64,000 bases of DNA from Tenacibaculum agarivorans (GCF_001936575.1 NZ_MSMP01000008.1:1-64000), one strand, 5' to 3'; positions 27,277-36,962 are shown, numbered from the stretch's first letter. Numbers and translations: made by a program. The notes: generated by a model not told the origin, from the sequence alone.

Positions 27277-27631
27277 AATTAAAATATTAATAAAATGATA
27301 TTTACTGTGAACATTTACAGACACTCACAGTTTGTGTCTATCCTTCTCGAGAGAATATTGTTTATGTAAAACTGTTTTGTTTGAGTTTCACTATTGTCTG
27401 TTAGTAATGTCTTGACATATTTTGTGGGTATAACTAAAGCGTGTATTAATTCATAGTGGTTGTTACCCTAAGAATTAATTTTTTTAATAAAAAAATGATT
27501 TGGAAGATAAGTTGGGGCAAATCAAATAGTAAGAAAAAAAAGAAGTATAATTAAATATAATGACTAAACAGAATTAAATCATTATACGTAAAACAAGAGA
27601 AATGTTTATTTATGGATAATTAGTAAATACC

Positions 27632-27706
27632 CCGAGACTAACTTTATTCTTATGAAACCAAAAACTACTATAAAAACCCTTAAAATATTATAAAGTTTCG
27701 TCTCGG
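27632..27706. terminator. Long hairpin behind the haloperoxidase-like gene
   Basis: CCGAGAC (27632-27638) pairs with GTCTCGG (27700-27706). Inside it, ACTTTAT pairs with ATAAAGT (27690-27696), with a small internal loop. It begins 17 bases after the stop of the minus-strand gene. The rest of the 447-base gap 27277-27723 holds only short frames and no other structure I can support. Confidence 0.55.
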
Positions 27707-27723
27707 AGAAATTTACCTAAACC

Positions 27724-29130
27724 CTAATTATTATGTAAATTAAAATTGTTTACAGCATTCGCAATTTCATATCCCAATCGTAAACCCTCAATTGCATCCT
27801 GTTCAATATGTACGCCCAAAGGCACTCGAGAATATGCATTTTCTCTTGCCATTTCAGTAAAAGAAGTAAAACTTCTTGCTGTTCCGTTAAATGAGATATT
27901 TATATAATCACTGTAAGTTTGATCTGTAAAATTGATACTATCGGTTTTAAAAAAGCCGATAAAAACACCTGCTGCTGCACCTGCAAATGTTGCATGTCCC
28001 GATGGATAACTTGGAAAAGCAGGATTTTCTTCGTCTATAAATCGTGATAAATTAGTTGTGAAATCTTCATCAATATATTTTGTAATATAATTGCTTGGAC
28101 GCTCAATATTATAGGTGTACTTATCATCCCAAGCTGAAACAGCGGCATCATTAATCGCAAAACCTAATCGTAGTAAAAGTTCTAAGGCTTTATCATAATC
28201 TAGGTTATATTGCTCTATCAATTGTTTGGCAATTGAAAACTGTCTACCTGGAGGACTAATCATTAATCCTTCCACATCATCTGCCCAAAATTCTGCAATC
28301 CACAAATCTTCATTATTTTCTGCTGCTGCTGTAATTGTAGTTTGATATACCTCATTCATTTGTTGGTAATAAGCACTAGATGTATCTGTACTGTATTGCA
28401 AAACCGAATTAAAATCAACGCTACTAGACTCTTCAGGAGTAATGGTAAATGTTCTTACTTTTCGCCAATAAGGAAACCAAGCTTCTTCATTTCCATTTGC
28501 TTGCCATAAACCTGTACCAACAGGAGCTATGTAACTATTAGGTGTGGGATTATCAATTTGTATTTCGGCATCTCTATCAGTTTGACTATACTTAATGACA
28601 CGTATTGCTACATACTTTCCCCATTTTTCTGAGTTTTCTATTTCAGATTGCGAAAGTTCTTGTATTAATTCTGTTTGTTTTTGATGATGAAAATTGAATA
28701 TATTTTGTCTCACACCATCTTCAAGATTCATCATAAAATGATCAATAACCAATGCATATGCAGTATTCAAAGCCAAGTTTAAGTTAACATTGTCTTCTAA
28801 ATTCGAAAGATTAATATTAAAGTCAGTTAACCTTTCGGTATTTGAAGAATAGTCATCCATAAAAGGAGCAGCTGTTTCATAACCTGTTAGGTGAATATAT
28901 GCTAGAGCTCTGGTTATGGTATTAGGTCTCATACTTTTGGTATATTGATCTATAGATAACCAAAGATTCGTCCAATCTATAATTAATGCTGTAGTATTAT
29001 CAGCTATTTCAAAAGATTCATTTGTTTCTTCAGTATCATTGATTAAAACGTCTTCCTCTGTATTACAAGACTGAAATATTATAATGTTTATGAATAATAA
29101 AGCTATCCACTTTACATATTTTGCTTTCAT
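27724..29130 (-). CDS. Vanadium-dependent haloperoxidase/PAP2-superfamily lipoprotein
   Basis: 468 residues from the ATG at 29130, which places a clean signal with lipobox (IIIFQSC) at the N-terminus; an in-frame ATG 12 codons upstream is possible. The C-terminal half has the phosphate/vanadate-binding pattern: ERPSNYI, then PAFPSYPSGHATFAGAAAG, then SRVPLGVHIEQDAIEG, as in vanadium haloperoxidases and acid phosphatases. It would lie in the periplasm or outer membrane. The fold supports either halide oxidation or phosphatase activity; the long N-terminal helical region favours the haloperoxidase-related group. Neighbouring peptide genes share its strand but are separated by a hairpin. Confidence 0.85.
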   Translation of the reverse strand: MKAKYVKWIALLFINIIIFQSCNTEEDVLINDTEETNESFEIADNTTALIIDWTNLWLSIDQYTKSMRPNTITRALAYIHLTGYETAAPFMDDYSSNTERLTDFNINLSNLEDNVNLNLALNTAYALVIDHFMMNLEDGVRQNIFNFHHQKQTELIQELSQSEIENSEKWGKYVAIRVIKYSQTDRDAEIQIDNPTPNSYIAPVGTGLWQANGNEEAWFPYWRKVRTFTITPEESSSVDFNSVLQYSTDTSSAYYQQMNEVYQTTITAAAENNEDLWIAEFWADDVEGLMISPPGRQFSIAKQLIEQYNLDYDKALELLLRLGFAINDAAVSAWDDKYTYNIERPSNYITKYIDEDFTTNLSRFIDEENPAFPSYPSGHATFAGAAAGVFIGFFKTDSINFTDQTYSDYINISFNGTARSFTSFTEMARENAYSRVPLGVHIEQDAIEGLRLGYEIANAVNNFNLHNN

Positions 29131-29286
29131 AATTTTAGCGTTTTTTAAAAACTTAAATCGTTTCAATTCAAGTTTATAATTCGTGAAAATGTGCTCTTTT
29201 CTCGTTTTTTTAGGCCGTAAATAATTTTGAAAAGGGTAATTGTATAATCAATAATTTAAATTTTATGTGTTCAAAATTTTTATTAC

Positions 29287-29389
29287 CCTGAGTTCGATTG
29301 TACTAGAAAGTTAAATTCCCATAAACACTAATCCCCTAATTGGTTTCGGAATGTTATTTTCTAATAGTAGTTAATTTATCGAACTCAGG
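29287..29389. repeat. 12-bp inverted repeat in a gene-free gap
   Basis: CCTGAGTTCGAT (29287-29298) and ATCGAACTCAGG (29378-29389) are exact inverted copies 79 bases apart. The motif (AGTTCGA/TCGAACT) resembles the GTTCGAG/TCGAGAAC elements found at 46900, 58150 and 62100, so this may be one of the same interspersed family. The rest of 29131-29569 holds no gene. Confidence 0.6.
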
Positions 29390-29569
29390 TCTTAATAAAA
29401 ACTATATTACATCCATTTGTGTTTAATACGTCTGAATTGTTTTTTACCCAACCTCTTTTTTTAAAAAAAGTACTTTTTTTTAATATTAATGTGGGTTTTT
29501 AGGTGTAAGTAATTGTTAGTCAATAATTTGTTTAAAAAGAAGGATAAGGTGAGTTATTTTTTTATTGTA

Positions 29570-32014
29570 TTAAAATGATAGATTAACCTGTAGATTAGGA
29601 GCAAAGCTGCTGGTTTTACGAAAAGTATTTGCAGTAGGATTTTGAAAAATATTTACGGTATTATCTTGATCATAAACATTTAAAATAGATAAACCAATTA
29701 CCGTTTTAAAACTTTTTGAAGTATTATAAAAAGTATAAGAAGAAGAAAAATCCAGTTGATGAGATCCGTCAAAACGATCAGAAAGCATCAAATTAGAAGT
29801 ATTAATAGTAGGATCGTTTGGATATATTACTGGCATTCCAGAAAAATAACGCCAAGAAAGTGCAAACTTCCATTTATTTAAATTTAGTAAGCTTGTTAAG
29901 TTTAGGATATGACGTTGGTCAAAAAAAGCATCTGAAGTAGTATTATCAAAAGTGGTTTCTGTTTTACTTAAAGAATAGCTAATCCATGCTTCTATTTTGT
30001 TCCATGTCTTTTTAACAAATACATCAGCGCCAATACTTGAAATACTTCCACGTTTATTATCGATCTTTTTTGTAATATTATTCGATTCCTTTTTGAAAAA
30101 CTCTAAGTCAATTAACCATTTTTTAGGATTGAATACAGCACCAAACATAAATTGAGTTCCTTTTAAAGGAGCAATTTCTCTGTTGGGTAAAAACCAAAAT
30201 TGATTGGTAATGTTAAAATCATCAAAATCATTTACGAATTTCTTTTGTATAAACTGATTAGAAGTTCCTAAAGAAGATTTTACATATAGTCTTTTATGTA
30301 TAGCATAACTGGCTGTAAGTCTTGGATTCACATAAAAATCACCTGAAGGGGTGTAATAATTATTATGAAATCCAAAATTGATATTTAACTTATCATTCCA
30401 ATTCTTTTGAAATGATAAGTAGGTTGAATGAATGGTTGCTTTTTGGTCTCTCCTTAGATCCAGGTTATTTTCTTGTTCCATCTCATTACTAGTTAATTCA
30501 TGATTTATCACATTATAGCCACCTTCTAGTATGGTATTTGGATTGAAACTATAAGTAGCTTCAGCAATAAAACGCGTATCTGAAATTATATTTTCATATT
30601 TAAGAAAACTAAAGCGTTGATCTCTTGCAAAACCTTCACTAATATTATTGATTCGCATATTAGATTTGCTAAATCGTAATTCAGTACTCAATTTATCAGA
30701 AAATTGAGCTTTCCATTTACCAGTAATTCCCCAGTTGTCTAAGTCTAAATCTATAAAATCAGTTTGATTAGGATTTTGAACTTCTCTTACTTCAGCAAAT
30801 AAATCATTTTCAATATTTATAAAACTTACTGTAGTGGAATGACGCTCGTTGATCTTATAATTCAGGGCAACATTCATATCCGAAAAACCAGTATCAAGAT
30901 TAGTAGAACCAACCACAGTTTCGATACGACTTCCTTGAAATATTAACGTTGAAATGGTTTCTAATTTAGGAGAATTAATGCCTGGGTAACTTGTTCTGTA
31001 AGCAGCTAAAAGGGAAAGTTTATCTTCTAGAAGTTTTGTATTAATTGAAAGACCGGCAAATAAAGTATTTGCAATAATTTCATAACTGTTTTTGTGAGGA
31101 ATTTTATTTTTTGTTTTCATATTAATCAATCCTCCAACACGACCACCAAACTTAACGGGTAGCATATTTCTCTGTATCTCAATATTATCAATAACAGCAG
31201 CATTGTAAGGGGAAATAGCTCCTAAAAAATGACCTGAATGATAAATAGGAATATCATCAATCTGAACCAAATTCTGATCATAGGTATTGCCTCTAAAATT
31301 TAAATTTCCTGATTTTCCACTCGGCGAATGTATACCTGGAATATTACTAATTACATTAAAAATATCGCCATCAGTTTCACCAGCTAACAAACCCAAGTTT
31401 TTTGTTTTAATTTGAATGCTATGATCGCTTATTTTTGAATCAATTCCCTTGGTTAAATAGTTGGTTAAAACAATTTCATTTAAACGAAATTGTTTGGTGT
31501 AAAATTTCAACAGACTATTTTTTTCTAAGTCTTTAGCTTGTATATGAATGGTTTTATGAAAGTAAGATTCTAAATGTATGGAATCTAACGGAAATATATT
31601 TTTAAGTGTAAAAACTTCGTTAGAAAGCGTAAGATTTTGCTTGGGTTTGTCCTGAATTTGATACACTAAAGAAGTAATAGGTTCATTTGTGTCATTTTCA
31701 ACTATTGTAAAGCTGAAATCTTTTCTTAGAGGAATAATTAGATAATTAGTGTCATTCTTTTCAAATTTTACAGGAATTTTCTCTTCAATTATGGTAATAC
31801 ATTCTGAAATCGTAGTACAATTAAAATCACTCTCTAAAAAAATAGTGTTAAAAAAGGTGTGATTATAAGAAAGATTAACCTTGAATTTTTTTTCAATTTG
31901 ATTCAGCTTATCTGAAAGTGTAATGCGATTACCCTTTTGTGCAAAAAGAGTATTAATAGTACATAACCAATAAATTAAAAAAAGTAATTTATAAGAGAAA
32001 AATCTCAAATTCAT
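29570..32014 (-). CDS. TonB-dependent outer membrane receptor with N-terminal STN domain
   Basis: 814 residues. A signal peptide ends near LFAQ. An STN signalling domain (about 25-95) is followed by a carboxypeptidase-like segment, the plug (about 190-300; DIFNVISNIPGIHS, NLNFRGNTYDQNLVQIDDIPIYHSGHF) and a 22-strand-type barrel ending in VNLSF with the terminal aromatic residue. The STN domain and adjacent FecR and sigma genes mean it should signal substrate binding to its own regulators. The substrate is not evident from sequence. It begins immediately after the FecR stop. Confidence 0.93.
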   Translation of the reverse strand: MNLRFFSYKLLFLIYWLCTINTLFAQKGNRITLSDKLNQIEKKFKVNLSYNHTFFNTIFLESDFNCTTISECITIIEEKIPVKFEKNDTNYLIIPLRKDFSFTIVENDTNEPITSLVYQIQDKPKQNLTLSNEVFTLKNIFPLDSIHLESYFHKTIHIQAKDLEKNSLLKFYTKQFRLNEIVLTNYLTKGIDSKISDHSIQIKTKNLGLLAGETDGDIFNVISNIPGIHSPSGKSGNLNFRGNTYDQNLVQIDDIPIYHSGHFLGAISPYNAAVIDNIEIQRNMLPVKFGGRVGGLINMKTKNKIPHKNSYEIIANTLFAGLSINTKLLEDKLSLLAAYRTSYPGINSPKLETISTLIFQGSRIETVVGSTNLDTGFSDMNVALNYKINERHSTTVSFINIENDLFAEVREVQNPNQTDFIDLDLDNWGITGKWKAQFSDKLSTELRFSKSNMRINNISEGFARDQRFSFLKYENIISDTRFIAEATYSFNPNTILEGGYNVINHELTSNEMEQENNLDLRRDQKATIHSTYLSFQKNWNDKLNINFGFHNNYYTPSGDFYVNPRLTASYAIHKRLYVKSSLGTSNQFIQKKFVNDFDDFNITNQFWFLPNREIAPLKGTQFMFGAVFNPKKWLIDLEFFKKESNNITKKIDNKRGSISSIGADVFVKKTWNKIEAWISYSLSKTETTFDNTTSDAFFDQRHILNLTSLLNLNKWKFALSWRYFSGMPVIYPNDPTINTSNLMLSDRFDGSHQLDFSSSYTFYNTSKSFKTVIGLSILNVYDQDNTVNIFQNPTANTFRKTSSFAPNLQVNLSF

Positions 32015-32941
32015 TTATTCAAAAATTACGGTATTATCTTTACCAATAACATACTTTATTTCCATAGTTACAAATAAAGTTTGTAATGCCGTATCTAAGT
32101 TTTTATGAGTTAAAGTTCCTGAGAATTCTAAATGTTCGTACTTTTTAGGTAATTGAATTTTAATATTATAGTATTTTTTTAAATCTGTAAGAACCTCTTG
32201 TAAGCTAGTCTTATTGTATTTACTATAACCATTTGTCCAATCTGGGGCAGTGTTAATATGTGTTGTTTCTTGTAATTCGTTTTTCTGAACCAAAGCAGAT
32301 TCTCCTTTAGTTAAAATTAACTCATCATTTTGATAAGTAACTTTTACTTTACCTTCATAGCAGATTACTTCAAAAACAGCATTAGAAGTATTTACATTGA
32401 ACTGTGTGCCTAATACATTAATATTTCCTCTATCTGTAATTACCTTGAACGAAGAACCTTTTGTAACATCAAAAAATGCTTGACCTTTTAAATGTATTGT
32501 TCGATCGTCATTCCAATTTTTTTCTTTGTAAGATATTTCAGATGCTGCGTCCAGTTTTATTGTGGAACCACTAGGTAATTCAATAGTTTTATTCTCTGCA
32601 ATTTGTGTCTTTATTGTAATGGTTTGATTAAACAATAGATTCCATGAAAAATATCCCGCACTAACTAAAATTAGGATGCTTGCAGCAATTTGTAGCCAAC
32701 GATTACTAAAACTAGATTTCTTTGGTGGAGGAGGAGCAATGACTAGTTTTTTTCGTTTCTTGAGTTCCACTAAACCGTTTTCAGTATCGAATTTTTTAAC
32801 TTTCCAAGTATCAATTTCATCCAAAACGACCTTAAGCTCATCTAATTCGCCAGAGTTTTCTAGTTCCTTTTTTTGCTCATCGCTTACACTATTATCGAGC
32901 CATTTAGCAATTAAATTATCTTTAAGTAATTTTTTATTCAC
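32015..32941 (-). CDS. FecR-family anti-sigma/regulator
   Basis: 308 residues. The cytoplasmic N-terminus, a membrane helix near 88-106 (WLQIAASILILVSAGYFSW) and a periplasmic FecR domain (IELPSGSTIKLDAASEISY, FDVTKGSSFKVITDRGNINVLGTQFNV) are followed by a DUF4974-like end. The start is GTG at 32941, as no ATG fits. It relays the state of the STN receptor to the sigma factor upstream. Confidence 0.93.
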   Translation of the reverse strand: MNKKLLKDNLIAKWLDNSVSDEQKKELENSGELDELKVVLDEIDTWKVKKFDTENGLVELKKRKKLVIAPPPPKKSSFSNRWLQIAASILILVSAGYFSWNLLFNQTITIKTQIAENKTIELPSGSTIKLDAASEISYKEKNWNDDRTIHLKGQAFFDVTKGSSFKVITDRGNINVLGTQFNVNTSNAVFEVICYEGKVKVTYQNDELILTKGESALVQKNELQETTHINTAPDWTNGYSKYNKTSLQEVLTDLKKYYNIKIQLPKKYEHLEFSGTLTHKNLDTALQTLFVTMEIKYVIGKDNTVIFE

Positions 32942-32997
32942 GCTTAAACATTTTACTATTCAGTTACTTAACGTTTTAAAAGTTCTATTACCCAACC

Positions 32998-33519
32998 TTA
33001 TATGGAACGTTTTTGTAATTCAGTTATTTCTTTAAGTTTAATTAATGCTTTGCAAATACGTTTTTCAACAGCTGTTTGACTAATTTCAAGTTTTTCAGCT
33101 ATTTCTTTATAAGTGAGTTTCTCAATTCTATTTAATAAAAATGCTTCTCTTTGTTTTTCTGGTAATTCCGAAATTACAGCTTCTAATTTTTGTTGAAACT
33201 CTTTCGTTCTTAAATGAAAATACGGATCCTCTATATCATGTGTTGGTAGACTATTTTTTTCAAATTTTAAGGCTACTTTTTTAGATCGTATTACATCAAT
33301 AAATAAATTTTTAGAAACTGTATATAGAAAAGCAGCGGCTTTTCCATAAATAATACTGCTACATTTTTGCCAAAGCTTAATAAAAGCTTCCTGTACAATA
33401 TCTTCAGCCTGATTTAAATCTCCAAACTTAAAGTATAAATGATTTCTTAAACTCTCAGCATGAGTTTTATATAATTCATCATAAACATCTTCCTGACAAA
33501 CAGAGAAAGTACTTTCCAT
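32998..33519 (-). CDS. FecI-like ECF sigma factor
   Basis: 173 residues from the ATG at 33519; a TTG three codons earlier is less likely. Region 2 (QAEDIVQEAFIKLWQKC, AFLYTVSKNLFIDVIRS) and region 4 (LPEKQREAFLLNRIEKLTYK, EIAEKLEISQTAVEKRICKA) are complete. With the FecR and STN receptor genes it forms a standard surface-signalling operon. Confidence 0.95.
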   Translation of the reverse strand: MESTFSVCQEDVYDELYKTHAESLRNHLYFKFGDLNQAEDIVQEAFIKLWQKCSSIIYGKAAAFLYTVSKNLFIDVIRSKKVALKFEKNSLPTHDIEDPYFHLRTKEFQQKLEAVISELPEKQREAFLLNRIEKLTYKEIAEKLEISQTAVEKRICKALIKLKEITELQKRSI

Positions 33520-33680
33520 TGTGTCCAAATTAATTCAAGTAAAGATAGAATAATTTTAACGATTGTTATTTTTTGAATTGAGCAAATTCATAAAGGAATT
33601 TCAATGTTTTTTGAGGAGTTGTTTCTCTATTTTTTGATTTAGTTGAAATTTTAGGTTCTTTTTAAAAAGAGTTTTTTAAC

Positions 33681-33730
33681 GCAAGATTGCTTCACTCTTT
33701 CTATATAGAAAAAATGTGAAGCAATCTTGC
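33681..33730. repeat. Perfect 15-bp inverted repeat hairpin
   Basis: GCAAGATTGCTTCAC (33681-33695) pairs with GTGAAGCAATCTTGC (33716-33730), and the loop contains the palindrome TTTCTATATAGAAA. It lies about 90 bases after the cytochrome peroxidase stop (minus strand) and upstream of the sigma factor. It shares AGATTGCTTCA with the element at 61974-62087, so it may be an interspersed repeat that also works as a terminator. Confidence 0.7.
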
Positions 33731-33818
33731 CATTTCCAAATTAAGAAGATCTTAGTTTTAACTAGGTTCCTTAATTTTATTACGTTTAATTACCATTTGA
33801 GAGAATAAACATAGTAAC

Positions 33819-34982
33819 TTATTGAATAAAAGGATCGCCATATTTCTCGTCGTTAATAAAGTTATTATCAGTAAGTGTTAATAGAAAATCAATTAAGGAT
33901 TGTTTTTCTGCATCAGATAAATTTAAACGACGTACGCCATTTCCTCTTCGTAATCTATTATCCAAGTTAGGATTATTTTGTACACCATTATCGTAATGTT
34001 CAATTACTGCAGCTAAAGAGGTAAAACGGCCATCATGCATGTATGGAGCAGTCAATTCAATATTTCTTAATGAAGGCACTTTAAACTTTCCTAAATCATT
34101 TGGGTTTTCTGTAACTCCTCCAAGACCTTCGTCAGTAATGGTCGGATCTAAACCAATGTTTCTTGGAGCATCTCCAACAAATACCGTAGTGTTATGACAT
34201 TGAAAACATTGTGTTCGATTACTCATAAAAAGTGTTTTTCCCATGTTTTCAGACGCTGTAAAATTGGGGAAATTATCAGCAATATTATTTACTTGAGCTA
34301 AACCTTCGTCAAATTTAGATTCATAAGAAACCATAGAACGTATAAATTGTGATAATGCTAAAGCAACTCTTTCGCTGGTGATAATTTCATCACCAAAAGC
34401 ATTGGTGAATAATTGGTTGTAATAATCTTCTTGTGCTAATTTATTTTCTAATTCAGGAAGAGTTAATCCCATTTCTACTAAATCCTGTACAGGCATTAAC
34501 GTTTGGTCTTCTAAACTTTCTGCTCTTTCATCCCAGAAAAAACGACCATTATCATAAAATCTAGCATTAGCTAACCCCATTGAATTTCTAGCAGTTAAGC
34601 CACCTTCAAAACCTGTGCTAAATTGATTAGGATCTGAGAATCCATTTGCTTGAACATGACAAGAGGCACAAGAAATCGTATTGTTTTTTGAAAGATTAGT
34701 GTCGTAGAATAAAACTCTCCCTAAGGTAGCTCCATGATCCGTAATAGGATTGTTATTAGGAGTATTATCTTCATCTCGTACGAGGTTATTTAAAAAAGAG
34801 TTTGGCAACTCGATATTTGCATAATTAAATGGCGATTCTGGTAAGTTTAAAATCGTAGAATTAATAACTAAATCAGTCGTTTCATTATCTTCAATAAGTG
34901 CAACATAATCATCTCCGTCATCATTAGAACAAGATGTAAAAACTAATAGAGATACTATTATATGGATAAAACATTTTTTCAT
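33819..34982 (-). CDS. Di-haem cytochrome c peroxidase (MauG/CcpA family) lipoprotein
   Basis: 387 residues. A signal peptide with lipobox (LVFTSC) starts the protein. Two haem c motifs are visible: CASCH (near 103) and CFQCH (near 260). The family segments NSMGLANARFYDNGRFFWDERAESLEDQ and KVPSLRNIELTAPYMHDGRF are present. It reduces peroxide or oxidises a partner in the periplasm. It is monocistronic, with hairpins on both sides. Confidence 0.94.
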   Translation of the reverse strand: MKKCFIHIIVSLLVFTSCSNDDGDDYVALIEDNETTDLVINSTILNLPESPFNYANIELPNSFLNNLVRDEDNTPNNNPITDHGATLGRVLFYDTNLSKNNTISCASCHVQANGFSDPNQFSTGFEGGLTARNSMGLANARFYDNGRFFWDERAESLEDQTLMPVQDLVEMGLTLPELENKLAQEDYYNQLFTNAFGDEIITSERVALALSQFIRSMVSYESKFDEGLAQVNNIADNFPNFTASENMGKTLFMSNRTQCFQCHNTTVFVGDAPRNIGLDPTITDEGLGGVTENPNDLGKFKVPSLRNIELTAPYMHDGRFTSLAAVIEHYDNGVQNNPNLDNRLRRGNGVRRLNLSDAEKQSLIDFLLTLTDNNFINDEKYGDPFIQ

Positions 34983-35135
34983 ACGTTAAGGTTAAATTAA
35001 CTTGTTAGTTTTTATGTGTAATTTCTTGTAATACGTTGCAGAAACTATTTTACCCAACCTCTATGAATTGTTTTATTCTAAATTTTTATATAAAATATTT
35101 ATTAGTCGCTTAAAATCAGAAGTATATAAATATAT

Positions 35136-35161
35136 AAAGGCTCTCAATTTTGAAAGCCTTT
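35136..35161. terminator. Terminator behind the LytTR gene
   Basis: AAAGGCT (35136-35142) pairs with AGCCTTT (35155-35161), and TCAA/TTGA extends the stem inside. It lies about 67 bases downstream of the LytTR stop on the minus strand and has T/A-rich flanks on both sides. Confidence 0.6.
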
Positions 35162-35228
35162 TAACTTGTTCTTAAATATGAAAGTATACTAAGAGTTTTT
35201 TTTAATACTAAATAAAGTTCAGGTTTAT

Positions 35229-35756
35229 TTATTTTTTTGAAGAAAGTAATTTTAAAAACAGTTCTTTTTTTCGAGAAGCTAAGGGAGTTTTATACCCATT
35301 TTTTAAAACTAAAAAATCACCTTCTCTTTTATCATAGCGAATCAAATGATTTAAATTAACAATATAAGATTGATGAGACCTAAAAAAATTAGCACTAGGT
35401 AGTACATTTTGATATTCTTTCAGGCATTTTGAAGTCACTAAACTATCTTGATCCTTTATAAAAAATTCTGTATAACTTCCATTAGCTTGCAAATAGTAAA
35501 TATCATTAATATTAACTATTTGTATCCCATACTTATCTTTCAAGATTATTTTTTCTGAAAAGCTAATTGTACTTGTAGTTGTTTTTTTTTGATGTTGATA
35601 CGTGAGTAGTTCAGTCTTTACTTTTTCAGCTAAAGCAGTAAAATTATTTACATTTAAAAAATTCAGTAGATAATCAAAGATGTTTTTGTTAGTAGCATTC
35701 TTCTCAAATAGAGAAATGTAATTGTATGATTCTAAACGTTGCTCATTAGTCTTCAT
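35229..35756 (-). CDS. LytTR-domain transcription regulator
   Basis: 175 residues. The N-terminal 70 residues have no recognisable receiver domain. A LytTR DNA-binding domain follows (about 75-172): IVNINDIYYLQANGSYTEFF, NVLPSANFFRSHQSYIVNL, PLASRKKELFLKLL. It is divergent from the tail-particle locus, and the intervening region holds paired direct repeats with LytTR-site geometry. I infer that it controls the particle genes, itself, or both. Without a receiver domain, the signal that activates it is unclear. Confidence 0.9.
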   Translation of the reverse strand: MKTNEQRLESYNYISLFEKNATNKNIFDYLLNFLNVNNFTALAEKVKTELLTYQHQKKTTTSTISFSEKIILKDKYGIQIVNINDIYYLQANGSYTEFFIKDQDSLVTSKCLKEYQNVLPSANFFRSHQSYIVNLNHLIRYDKREGDFLVLKNGYKTPLASRKKELFLKLLSSKK

Positions 35757-35993
35757 AACATGTGTTTTATTTAGATTGGTTAGTTGATTTCATATCCATA
35801 ATTCCCATATTTAGAGAAAATAGGTATTTAAATGTTTGGTGATTTTTTTCTTAGAGCTGTTCACAAAATTACCCTATATCCTTTAAAAACAAATCACCCA
35901 AAAAGGGCTATTTTTAATAATTAACAGTAACGATATTTAATATTTTTTCTTGTTAAGAATTAAGAACATATTACTATAATTATAAACCATTTT

Positions 35994-36023
35994 TTACACT
36001 TACCAACTTAGATATTACACTTA
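35994..36023. promoter_or_regulatory. Tandem LytTR-type binding repeats upstream of the tail locus
   Basis: TTACACTTA occurs at 35994-36002 and again at 36015-36023 with a 12-base spacer (21 bp from start to start). On the minus strand each reads TAAGTGTAA, matching 7 of 9 positions of the published LytTR pattern [TA][AC][CA]GTTN[AG][TG]. The 9+12+9 layout is that of ComE- and AgrA-type sites. Confidence 0.6.
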
Positions 36024-36077
36024 CAAAAGAATCGTATTCGAATATCAAATAAGCAAAATTTAGAGTTAACCAGACTA

Positions 36078-36085
36078 TATATTTG
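36078..36085 (+). promoter_or_regulatory. -7 promoter element of the tail locus
   Basis: TATATTTG matches TANNTTTG about 80 bases before the first tail gene. A good -33 TTG is missing, as expected for an activated promoter. The LytTR-like repeats end 54 bases upstream of it. The gap 35757-36164 holds no gene. Confidence 0.5.
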
Positions 36086-36164
36086 GAGTGAATTAAAGCC
36101 AAATAAACAATTCATATCACATTACAAATAATTGTTTTTAGGGGGGCGAAAAGAAAAAAGAAAG

Positions 36165-36920
36165 ATGGTATTATTAGATTTTTACAATCAAATAAAAGAA
36201 CGATTACGTATAGTAAATAGTTCAGAAAATGGCAAAGCAGTTAAAACTGTTTTGTATAATGACACTGTTTTTTTATCTGAGCAATTAAATGATTTTCCTT
36301 CATTCTTATTTAAGTATAAAGATATAGAATGGCAAACATCATCTGAAAGGGAGTATAAAGCTTCCGTATTGTTTAGCATCTATATTGTTTTACCACCTAA
36401 CGCAACTCAAGATTATACTACAGGATTACAACTAGCACAAACAGTTAATAAAGTTTTATTGTCAAAACCTTCGACATTTATAATTAAGGAGGAAAAAGAA
36501 GAGACGGTTTTAAAAGAAGAAATAAAAGAAACTTTTGAAGAGGTGCCAGTAGAAGAAGCAGAACTAGGGCAACTGGCAGGAGAAGACCTTATTACTGATT
36601 CCATTCAAAAACTACGAGAAAAACAATGCACTGTAGAAGGAGAGTATTGGAAGAAAAATGATTTTTTCATTTGGGAAATTCAATATAAAACAACGCTAGT
36701 AGAAAAAAGTTACAAGAAAAGGTACACACTACTAACCAACGATGCTTTCAAAATAGAAGATTTAAATAATCCTATCAATAAAGAAAAAATACGTCTACTC
36801 TTAGCAGAAATAGGAATCAATTTAGAAGACTATTTGGGATTAGATGAAAAGGAAAAAGTACGATTACTAGAGCAAAGTATACAACACATTATTCAAACAG
36901 GAAAAGAATTCACTCTATAA
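36165..36920 (+). CDS. Tail terminator-like protein with C-terminal extension
   Basis: 251 residues from the ATG at 36165. The N-terminal part (LYNDTVFLSEQLNDFPSFLF, KYKDIEWQTSSEREYKASVL) resembles tail terminator proteins of Bacteroidota phages, in which a hydrophobic strand after 'FP' is followed by 'W' and a beta-rich segment. It is first in the locus, directly before the sheath, as in Mu-like tails. The acidic stretch (about 105-145) and the C-terminal half (about 145-251) are extra and unrecognised. The assignment is by pattern and position. Confidence 0.55.
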   Translation: MVLLDFYNQIKERLRIVNSSENGKAVKTVLYNDTVFLSEQLNDFPSFLFKYKDIEWQTSSEREYKASVLFSIYIVLPPNATQDYTTGLQLAQTVNKVLLSKPSTFIIKEEKEETVLKEEIKETFEEVPVEEAELGQLAGEDLITDSIQKLREKQCTVEGEYWKKNDFFIWEIQYKTTLVEKSYKKRYTLLTNDAFKIEDLNNPINKEKIRLLLAEIGINLEDYLGLDEKEKVRLLEQSIQHIIQTGKEFTL

Positions 36921-36962
36921 CAAACTAGAGTTAAAAATTAATCAATAAATAAAATAAATACT

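Noticed and set aside
27494..27565. Short plus-strand frame of about 23 codons (MIWKISWGK start)
   Set aside because: It is lysine/serine-rich and too short to support; no homologue or expression signal is visible.
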